Below, piece after piece: positions 15,196 through 20,666 of a stretch of DNA of 20,666 nucleotides; position 1 is the stretch's first letter; each line of letters starts with the position of its first letter. The notes beneath the pieces were generated by a model, which ran no database searches, was not told the DNA's origin, and saw nothing but the letters and a program-made list of their open reading frames with translations. A program made the translations under genes and the position numbers. Origin of the DNA: CAYOXX01 sp964408025 (GTDB lineage: Bacteria > Acidobacteriota > DATKUA01); contig CAYOXX010000053.1 of the NCBI GenBank assembly GCA_964408025.1, forward strand, positions 1 to 20,666. The letters are read 5' to 3'.

Positions 15196-16408
15196 GCAGA
15201 GCGACATCGTCGGCCTGGACATCGGCACGAGCAAGGTATGCGCCCTGATCGCCGGTGAGCGCGAGGGGGAGCTGACTCTGCTGGGCTACGGCACCGCCGC
15301 CAGCACCGGCATGCGCAAGGGCGCCATCATCAACCTCGAGGCCACCGAGAAGGCGATCGCCGCGGCGGTCGAGGAGGCCGAGCTGATGGCCGGCTTCGGC
15401 GTCGAGAAGGCCTACGTCGGCGTTGGCGGCGGCCACATCAAGGGCTTCAACAGCCGCGGCTCGATCACACTGCCCGAGGGCCACCCCAAGATCACCCGCG
15501 AGGACATCGCCCGCGTCATCGCCGCTGCGCGCGCCGTCGCCATACCCAACGACCAGGAGGTGATCCACCTGCTGCCGCAGGAGTTCGTCGTCGACGAAGA
15601 CCGCGGCGTCCACGACCCGCTCGGCATGTCCGGCCGACGGCTCGAGGTCAGCGTGCACCTGGTGACCGGCTCCGCCACCTCGTTGCGCAACGTGGTCGCC
15701 TGCGCCCAGGGCGCAGGCATCGAGGTTTCCGACACGGTGCTGCAGCAGCTCGCCGCCAGCCTCGCCACTCTCAGCGACGACGAGAAGGAGCTCGGCGCGG
15801 CCCTGTTCGACATCGGCGGCGGCACCACCGACATGGCGGTCCACCTCGACGGCTCCCTCTATCACACGGCGGTGCTGCCGATCGGCGGCGACCACATCAC
15901 CTCCGACATCGCCGTCGGCCTGCGCACGCCGATCCCCGAGGCCGACACGATAAAGATCGAGCACGGAGCCGCGGTCGCCACGGCCTCCGAAGGCGAGGGC
16001 TCGATCGAGGTGACCACCATCGGCGAGGGCCGCACGCGCATAGTCGACCGCTCGACGCTGATCGAGATCGTCAACGCCAGGGTCGAGGAGATCTTCCGAC
16101 TCGTCCTCGACGAGATGCGGCGCGTCGGCGTCATGCAGCGCCTCAACGCCGGCGTCGTGCTCACCGGCGGCTCCGCCAGGCTGCCCGGCATCGTCGACCT
16201 CGCCGAGCAGGTGTTCGAACTCCCGGCCCGCACAGCCGTGCCCACCGGCTTCGCCGGCATCGTCGACGCCATCGCCCAGCCCGAATTCTCCGTCGCCGCC
16301 GGCCTCGTGCGCTTCGGCTACGACAACAGCCGCAGCCCCGCCGACAACAGCTTCCCAAAGGCCGGCCTCATGGGTCGCCTGCGCCGCAAACTCAAGGATA
16401 TGTTCTAG
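15179..16408 (+). CDS. ftsA: cell division protein FtsA (actin-like membrane tether of FtsZ)
   Basis: FtsA is an actin-like ATPase that anchors FtsZ filaments to the membrane. The 409-aa product has the phosphate-1 motif DIGTSKV at 14-20 and the 1C domain in between. The phosphate-2 motif FDIGGGTTD is at 210-218 and the adenosine motif GGSARLPG at 330-337. The C-terminal basic amphipathic helix GRLRRKLKDMF targets the membrane. TTG 15179 is inferred as the start because the conserved DIVGLDIGTSK begins only nine residues later. The next in-frame ATG, at 15311, would remove the ATP site. A GAGG is just 3 nt upstream and the gene overlaps ftsQ by 17 nt, implying coupled translation. The usual next gene, ftsZ, is missing. 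Confidence 0.95.
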   Translation: MGKDAKQSDIVGLDIGTSKVCALIAGEREGELTLLGYGTAASTGMRKGAIINLEATEKAIAAAVEEAELMAGFGVEKAYVGVGGGHIKGFNSRGSITLPEGHPKITREDIARVIAAARAVAIPNDQEVIHLLPQEFVVDEDRGVHDPLGMSGRRLEVSVHLVTGSATSLRNVVACAQGAGIEVSDTVLQQLAASLATLSDDEKELGAALFDIGGGTTDMAVHLDGSLYHTAVLPIGGDHITSDIAVGLRTPIPEADTIKIEHGAAVATASEGEGSIEVTTIGEGRTRIVDRSTLIEIVNARVEEIFRLVLDEMRRVGVMQRLNAGVVLTGGSARLPGIVDLAEQVFELPARTAVPTGFAGIVDAIAQPEFSVAAGLVRFGYDNSRSPADNSFPKAGLMGRLRRKLKDMF

Positions 16409-16422
16409 CCCTATTCCTCACT

Positions 16423-16437
16423 TCGCTTGTCAAGCGA
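16423..16437. repeat. 15-bp palindrome between ftsA and the ankyrin gene
   Basis: TCGCTTG-T-CAAGCGA has two perfect 7-bp arms around one central base, starting 15 nt after the ftsA stop and right at the shift from GC-rich to AT-rich sequence. The one-base loop makes an RNA hairpin terminator unlikely, and no T run follows. A dimeric-protein binding site or an insertion boundary are both possible. Confidence 0.55.
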
Positions 16438-16502
16438 TGCTCACAAATATTTCCGAAAATGTCGACATATCTAGTTTAGTAATAGGCGAGAGGAGGATTG
16501 TA

Positions 16503-18080
16503 ATGACTAGTGAGGAGAAGCTAAACAAATTACACTGTGCGGTTAGGAGGGGTGACGTACAGCAAATCGAAACCCTTCTAAAGAAAGGTTTGTTTAAAAA
16601 AAGCGCTGACGTCAACGCAGCTGATAGGTATGGCAATACACCGCTGTATATTGCTGCCAAGGAAGACCATACAGAATTGGTGAAGCTGCTAATCGACAAG
16701 GGTGCCAACATCAATGCGAAGAATCGCGATTGGAAGACACCGCTTCACATAGTCGCAGCTAAAGGTAACACTGAACTAGTAGAGATCTTGCTGGAAAAGG
16801 GTGCCGAAATAAACGCTACACGGGTGTATGGTGAAACACCGCTGAATTTAGCTATACAACATAATCATAATAATATTAGCAGAATGTTAATCGAGAAAGG
16901 TGCAGACATAAGCATAAAGGGTGAGAATGGAAAGACACCACTACACTGGACATCGTTTTTGGGCAATATTGAATTAATGAAAATCTTGATGGAAAAATGT
17001 GTTGAAATTAACACAAGAAATAATAAACTCCGTACGCCGTTGCACGAAGCGTCGTTTCTGGACAAGATAGATGCGGCGAAGTTGCTTATTGATAGAGGAG
17101 CCGATGTATCTTCAAAGGACCGCGATGCCGCCACACCACTTCATATTGCAGCAACTAAGAGTTCCACGAGAGTCGGGGAATTGCTAATTGAAAAGGGCGC
17201 AGATATCAATGAAATTGATAAAAATGACAGATCGCCTCTTCATTTAGCCGTAAGTGCCGGTAACGCAGAGTTGGCTAAGCTGCTTATCTTGAAGGAGGCT
17301 GACATTGACATAAAGGATGTAACTGGCAAGACTCCTTTGCACTCTGCTGCGAACAAGGCGTTGGCGAAGCAGTTGATAGAAAAGGGTATTGATGTGAACG
17401 AAAGGGAAGAATCTGGCAAAACGCCACTGTTTTTTGCTGCAGACCCAGAAGTAGTCGAGCTACTAGTAAAAGAAGGTGCCAACGTCAACGAGCGTGATAA
17501 TTACGGTCAGACTCCATTGAGCTGGATAGCGGGGAAAACAGAAAGAAGAGATGTCGCGATTCAACTAATAGAAATGGGTGCCGACATTAATGAAAAAACT
17601 AGTGGGGGTAGCATACCCCTTCAATCGGCTGTGAGTGGACGCCGGATAGGCATGGTCGAGACGTTGATCGAAAGAGGCGCCGACATTGGAGCAAAGGACG
17701 ATAATGGTGAAACTGCATTACATAAAGCAGTTAGCAAGAAAGATGTGGAGATAACCAAACTATTAATTTCCAATGGCGCTGACGTCAACGCAGTTGATAA
17801 ATGTAACTATACAGCATTGCATTTCACTGGAGCAAATTTAAAATTGATTGGGATACTTATCGAGCACGGAGCTGACGTTAACGCGAAGAAGGATGACGGT
17901 AGAACGCATTTACATTATGTTGCTACTGGAATTAACACAGGACCTGTAGAGTTCTTGATAAAAATAGGTGCTGATGTGAACGCAAGAGATAATGAAGGTA
18001 TCACGCCGCTGAAAGTTGCTTGGAAGCATGGCTACCCTTGGGTATATGAGCTTTTATTAAGGCATGGCGCAACAGAATAA
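16503..18080 (+). CDS. ankyrin-repeat protein with foreign base composition, in the usual ftsZ position
   Basis: The 525-aa product is made almost wholly of about 15 ankyrin repeats of 30-33 residues, plus a degenerate N-terminal cap. Clear units read GNTPLYIAAKEDHTELVKLL or KTPLHIVAAKGNTELVEILL, each followed by GA(D/N)(I/V)N. Repeats 8, 9 and 13 are short by 2-3 residues. No signal peptide, membrane segment or enzymatic domain is visible, so it is probably a cytoplasmic protein-binding scaffold or an effector exported by an unseen signal. The ATG at 16503 is chosen because AGGAGG lies 6 nt upstream; the frame is open to ATG 16437, which has no such site. Sampled lines are roughly 30-50% GC with many AAA, ATA, TTA and AAT codons, against about 70% in neighbours, suggesting horizontal acquisition. 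No terminator separates it from ftsA 94 nt upstream, so read-through from the dcw operon is possible. Its partner is unknown. Confidence 0.93.
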   Translation: MTSEEKLNKLHCAVRRGDVQQIETLLKKGLFKKSADVNAADRYGNTPLYIAAKEDHTELVKLLIDKGANINAKNRDWKTPLHIVAAKGNTELVEILLEKGAEINATRVYGETPLNLAIQHNHNNISRMLIEKGADISIKGENGKTPLHWTSFLGNIELMKILMEKCVEINTRNNKLRTPLHEASFLDKIDAAKLLIDRGADVSSKDRDAATPLHIAATKSSTRVGELLIEKGADINEIDKNDRSPLHLAVSAGNAELAKLLILKEADIDIKDVTGKTPLHSAANKALAKQLIEKGIDVNEREESGKTPLFFAADPEVVELLVKEGANVNERDNYGQTPLSWIAGKTERRDVAIQLIEMGADINEKTSGGSIPLQSAVSGRRIGMVETLIERGADIGAKDDNGETALHKAVSKKDVEITKLLISNGADVNAVDKCNYTALHFTGANLKLIGILIEHGADVNAKKDDGRTHLHYVATGINTGPVEFLIKIGADVNARDNEGITPLKVAWKHGYPWVYELLLRHGATE

Positions 18081-18125
18081 TATAAATCTAAAGATATCTA
18101 TTTAAGATCTTTGACCAATGGCCTA

Positions 18126-18154
18126 TTGCGTCCGCGCGTCCGCGCCGCTAGACT
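18126..18154 (+). promoter_or_regulatory. candidate proS promoter
   Basis: TTGCGT (18126-18131) and TAGACT (18149-18154) are separated by 17 nt and would start transcription near 18161. That gives a leader of about 33 nt with GGAGAGG (18179-18185) 8 nt before the GTG at 18194. The match to sigma-70 consensus is moderate. TTGACC at 18111 lacks a partner -10 at correct spacing. Confidence 0.4.
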
Positions 18155-18193
18155 ACCGGCCCGAATACGGGTGATCCCGGAGAGGTTGACGAA

Positions 18194-19945
18194 GTGAGAC
18201 TCAGCAGAGCGTTCGTACCGACGCTGAAGGAGGAGCCGTCCGACGCGGCGGCCCGCAGCCACGTGCTGATGCTGCGCGCCGGCATGGTGCGCCAGCTCGT
18301 AGCCGGTATCTACACCCACCTGCCGTTCGGCTGGCGGACGATGAGCAAGATCATGCAGATCATCCGCGAGGAGATGGACGCCATCGGCGCCCAGGAGCTC
18401 TACATGCCAGCGCTGAATCCGCTCGAGATCTGGGACGAGACCGGCCGCGCCGGCGACTTCGGCGACGTGCTCTTCCGCCTGCCGGACCGCAAAGGCAAGC
18501 GGCTCTGCCTGGCGCCGACCCACGAGGAGGTGATCTGCTTCCACGCCCGCGACCACATCCGCTCCTACCGCGACCTGCCGCAGATCTGGTACCACATCCA
18601 GCTCAAGTTCCGCGACGAGGAGCGCCCCCGCGGCGGGGTCCTGAGGGGCCGCCAGTTCATCATGAAGGACAGCTACACGCTGGACGTCGACGAGGCGGCG
18701 CTTGACCACGGCTACGATCTGCACCGCCAGGCCTACGAGAACATCTTCAGCCGCTGCGGCCTGCACTACTTCATCGTCGGCGCCAGCAGCGGCCTCATGG
18801 GCGGCTCGGCCAGCCAGGAGTTCATGGTCCCCAGCGTCAGCGGCGAGGACCGCGTGGCCCGCTGCGGGGCCTGCGGCTACGCCGCCAACGTCGACGTCGC
18901 CGCCTCCGGCGTCGAACCGGTTCTGTTCGACGACGAGCCGCTGGAGAAGATTTCTACTCCGGGGCAGAAGACGATCGAGGATCTCGTCGCCTTCCTCGGC
19001 ATCCCGGCGGAGCGCACCGCCAAGTCGCGCCTCTACGTCGACTCCGACGGCAAGCCGGTCCTGGTGCTTACGCGCGGCGACTACGAGTTCAATGAGGAGA
19101 AGCTGCTCGGCCACCTCGGCGCCGGCTTCCGACCTGCCCACCCCGAAGAGATCGTCGAGATCGCCGGCGCCCAGGCCGGCTCCGTCGGCCCGGTGGGGCT
19201 CGAAGGTGTAAAAATCCTGGCCGACGAGCTGCTCGAAGGCGTCCACGGCCTGGTCTCGGGCGCCAACGAGGACGACTTCCACTACAAGGGCATCAACCTC
19301 GAGCGCGATGCCGACGTCGACGCCTACGGCGACTTCCGGGTCGTCGTCGACGGTGACCCCTGCTCCCAGTGCGGCGAGCCGATGAAGATCCTGGACTGCA
19401 TCGAGGTCGGCCACATCTTCAAGCTCGGCACCAAGTACGCCGACGCCATGGGTGCACGCTTCCTCGACGAGGATGGCGTTGAGAAGCCGATAGTGATGGG
19501 TAGCTACGGCATCGGCGTCGAGCGGATCGCCGCCTCGGCCATCGAGCAGGACTGCGACGACGCCGGCATCGTCTGGCCCCTCTCCATCGCCCCCTACCAG
19601 GTCCACCTGCTCAGCGCCAACGCCGACGACAAAAAGGTCGTCGAGGCCGCCGAGGACATGTACAGGCGCCTGCTGGAGGCCGGCTTCGAGGTCCTCTACG
19701 ACGACCGAGACACCACCGCCGGCTTCAAGTTCAAAGACGCCGACCTGCTCGGCATACCGTTCCGCCTCGTCGTCGGCAGCCGCGGCCTCCGGGGCGGCAC
19801 CGTCGAGCTCCAGCACCGCAAAGACGGCGCCTCCGAAAACCTCACCTCCGACAAAGTCGCCGCCCGCCTGCGCGAACTAATCGACGCCGAGCTCCAGCGC
19901 CTGCGCGAAAAATGCGTCTACCCGGTCGAGAGTTTGGAAAGATAA
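18194..19945 (+). CDS. proS: prolyl-tRNA synthetase ProS, bacterial type with editing insertion
   Basis: ProS charges tRNA-Pro with proline in the cytoplasm. The 583-aa protein is a class II synthetase. Motif 1 is at about 59-76 (EEMDAIGAQELYMPALNP) and motif 2 at 138-162 (KFRDEERPRGG, then RQFIMKDSYT). An INS editing domain spans about 224-405 with ANEDDFHYKGIN, then motif 3 GSYGIGVERIAAS (436-448) and a C-terminal anticodon-binding domain. Two CxxC pairs, CGAC (224-227) and CSQC (390-393), flank the editing domain and could bind zinc. The GTG start has GGAGAGG 8 nt upstream. Its composition is GC-rich like the dcw genes, so it belongs to the host backbone, although AT-rich stretches flank it on both sides. 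Its usual metabolic role has no evident link to the neighbours. Confidence 0.97.
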   Translation: MRLSRAFVPTLKEEPSDAAARSHVLMLRAGMVRQLVAGIYTHLPFGWRTMSKIMQIIREEMDAIGAQELYMPALNPLEIWDETGRAGDFGDVLFRLPDRKGKRLCLAPTHEEVICFHARDHIRSYRDLPQIWYHIQLKFRDEERPRGGVLRGRQFIMKDSYTLDVDEAALDHGYDLHRQAYENIFSRCGLHYFIVGASSGLMGGSASQEFMVPSVSGEDRVARCGACGYAANVDVAASGVEPVLFDDEPLEKISTPGQKTIEDLVAFLGIPAERTAKSRLYVDSDGKPVLVLTRGDYEFNEEKLLGHLGAGFRPAHPEEIVEIAGAQAGSVGPVGLEGVKILADELLEGVHGLVSGANEDDFHYKGINLERDADVDAYGDFRVVVDGDPCSQCGEPMKILDCIEVGHIFKLGTKYADAMGARFLDEDGVEKPIVMGSYGIGVERIAASAIEQDCDDAGIVWPLSIAPYQVHLLSANADDKKVVEAAEDMYRRLLEAGFEVLYDDRDTTAGFKFKDADLLGIPFRLVVGSRGLRGGTVELQHRKDGASENLTSDKVAARLRELIDAELQRLREKCVYPVESLER

Positions 19946-20000
19946 GGGCATGATGCTGCCTAATAAACTAAATTAGAGCTTATCTATGCTCCCACCCGTT

Positions 20001-20020
20001 GTGGCTCGCTGATGAGCCGC
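20001..20020 (+). terminator. hairpin downstream of proS, possible terminator
   Basis: GTGGCTC-GCTGAT-GAGCCGC forms a 7-bp stem with one G-T wobble and a 6-nt loop, 55 nt after the proS stop. TTTT follows only after six further bases (20027-20030), so it is a poor match to an intrinsic terminator. Confidence 0.35.
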
Positions 20021-20026
20021 CAGTGC

Positions 20027-20064
20027 TTTTGTGGATCATGAAACGCCAATTGCGATCCACAAAA
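20027..20064. repeat. 11-bp perfect inverted repeat
   Basis: TTTTGTGGATC (20027-20037) and GATCCACAAAA (20054-20064) are exact reverse complements around a 16-nt loop. The outer ends are T4/A4, so a transcript in either direction would have A, not T, after the stem. A terminator is therefore unlikely. Confidence 0.85.
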
Positions 20065-20080
20065 TAGTTTGTGGTTCATG
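20028..20080. repeat. 13-bp direct repeat, 40 bp apart, overlapping the inverted repeat
   Basis: TTTGTGGATCATG (20028-20040) recurs as TTTGTGGTTCATG (20068-20080), differing at one base. A third related word, GCATGAAAGCGA (20102-20113), resembles the ATCATGAAACGC that runs out of the first copy. The phased arrangement resembles an operator array or the remains of a repeated element. Confidence 0.7.
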
Positions 20081-20131
20081 CGTGATGCGCAAATATAGTA
20101 TGCATGAAAGCGACATACTTTATGTGGTGTA

Positions 20132-20167
20132 CCCGTGCATTCCTTCGTATGGAACGGTATTCACGGG
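20132..20167. repeat. two-part stem-loop
   Basis: CCCGTG (20132-20137) pairs with CACGGG (20162-20167). Inside it TTCC (20140-20143) pairs with GGAA (20151-20154) around a 7-nt loop. No T run follows. Confidence 0.45.
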
Positions 20168-20353
20168 ATTAAGATAAAGGGAAACGTCGATTTAGAGTTG
20201 TAGAACTTCTCATAAGTAAACAGCAAACCGTAGACGCTAAAGCTAATCATCTTGAGAGTGTCGCGCGGCGGTAGTGTCTCTACTTGGGATGCTGAATATA
20301 TTGTTCCGAATGTTACTGATATCCTCTGGGCGCGGCTGTAGATTGCTATCCGC

Positions 20354-20666
20354 ATGGTATTCAAGTCATTCTTCGCGGCTCTGATCTTGATAGCCGCCGG
20401 GCCCTTAACGGTTCAGGAGGACGCGGCTAATGTCGGCGGCCGCGTGCTGACGCCGGAAGGATTACCGGTGGACGACGCTACGGTTGTCCTGGTACCCCTT
20501 GGCGGGGGCGCCATCAGGGCTGCCGGCACAGCTCCGGACGGCTATTTCGAGATCGGCGGCGTGGCGGCGGGCCGCTACCGCCTCTGGGCAGCCTGCGAAG
20601 CCTTTAGCGTCCATAGCCGAGAACTCGATATCGACGCCAGCGGCGGCGAAGCGCTGGCAATCACCC
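20354..20666 (+). CDS. secreted protein with carboxypeptidase-regulatory-like domain, N-terminal part (runs off window)
   Basis: The frame opens with ATG 20354, fifteen nt after an in-frame TAG, and stays open to the window end (104 codons). Residues 1-20 (MVFKSFFAALILIAAG and on) look like a signal peptide. A beta-sandwich of the carboxypeptidase-regulatory-like type follows: VGGRVLTPEGLPVDDATVVL, then GTAPDGYFEIGGVAAGRYRL. This module is common at the N terminus of large cell-surface proteins and of TonB-dependent outer-membrane receptors, but the rest of the gene is out of view, so its role is open. No clear ribosome site is seen before the ATG. Composition returns to GC-rich at this gene. 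Confidence 0.75.
   Translation, partial: MVFKSFFAALILIAAGPLTVQEDAANVGGRVLTPEGLPVDDATVVLVPLGGGAIRAAGTAPDGYFEIGGVAAGRYRLWAACEAFSVHSRELDIDASGGEALAIT

Larger units (their letters stand above)
19946..20353. other. AT-richer intergenic stretch, no convincing gene, dense in inverted repeats
   Basis: This 408-bp region has stops in all + frames and only a weak 67-codon TTG-started frame on the - strand (20161-20364). A sampled line is about 45% GC, well below the flanking genes. Within 170 nt there are four inverted repeats: 20001-20020, 20027-20064, 20097-20119 and 20132-20167. No tRNA, rRNA or known riboswitch core was recognised. It may hold terminators of proS, an unrecognised structured RNA, or decayed mobile DNA. 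Confidence 0.7.

Noticed and set aside
16437..16502. Upstream ATG 16437 for the ankyrin gene
   Set aside because: It has no ribosome site and overlaps the palindrome. ATG 16503 has AGGAGG at ideal spacing and begins the ankyrin cap.
16600..18080. Regular 99-bp periodicity that could suggest a CRISPR or satellite array
   Set aside because: The periodicity is that of 33-residue ankyrin repeats in one open frame. The DNA units are diverged and lack constant repeats with unique spacers.
18098..19816. Long antisense open frame opposite proS (572 codons)
   Set aside because: It is a shadow of a GC-rich coding strand. Its sequence is low-complexity Val/Ala/Asp/Glu-rich, and ProS on the other strand is unambiguous. 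The same holds for the long antisense frames opposite mraY/murF, murG, ftsI and murC.
20007..20044. CTGATGA followed by GAAA, resembling the hammerhead ribozyme core
   Set aside because: The bases between the two words do not form the required stem II, and CTGATGA is itself part of the 20001-20020 hairpin.
20161..20364. 67-codon frame on the - strand after proS
   Set aside because: It has a TTG start overlapping the divergent secreted-protein gene, no ribosome site and no recognisable domain. It also covers the structured region.

Overview
The window is a GC-rich bacterial chromosome segment dominated by an almost complete division and cell wall (dcw) operon on the + strand. The order is mraZ, rsmH, ftsL, ftsI, murE, murF, mraY, murD, ftsW, murG, murC, ftsQ, ftsA (1564-16408). 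Most neighbours overlap by 1-17 nt or lie a few bases apart, so translational coupling is likely throughout. The encoded enzymes carry UDP-MurNAc from MurC through MurD, MurE and MurF. They then build lipid I (MraY) and lipid II (MurG) and polymerise and crosslink it at the septum (FtsW with FtsI, positioned by FtsL, FtsQ and FtsA). MurE has the DNPR-type signature of meso-diaminopimelate-adding enzymes. Together with flgD behind a sigma-54-type promoter, this suggests a flagellated, DAP-type, probably Gram-negative bacterium. The gene order resembles deltaproteobacterial or acidobacterial clusters, but the phylum cannot be fixed from this sequence. A 10-N gap inside ftsI shows that it is a draft scaffold.

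Left edge (1-1563): the tail of a HEAT-like helical repeat gene runs convergently into flgD, which is on the - strand. Between flgD and mraZ lie a near-consensus sigma-54 promoter pointing to flgD, a GC-rich dyad, a sigma-70-type promoter pointing to mraZ, and four tandem 12-bp G-rich repeats in the mraZ leader.

Right part (16409-20666): where ftsZ normally follows ftsA there is instead an AT-richer gene (16503-18080) for a protein made almost entirely of about 15 ankyrin repeats. Its composition and codon use are unlike those of its neighbours. GC-rich proS (18194-19945) follows. After it comes a second AT-richer stretch, about 400 bp without a convincing gene but dense in inverted repeats. 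The window ends inside a gene for a secreted protein with a carboxypeptidase-regulatory-like domain. murB and ddl are absent from between murC and ftsQ, and ftsZ is absent from the window, so these must lie elsewhere if the cell uses them.

The most unusual points are the foreign-looking ankyrin gene in the ftsZ slot, the two AT-rich islands on either side of proS, the sigma-54/sigma-70 divergent flgD-mraZ control region, and a fold-back assembly artefact at the gap in ftsI.
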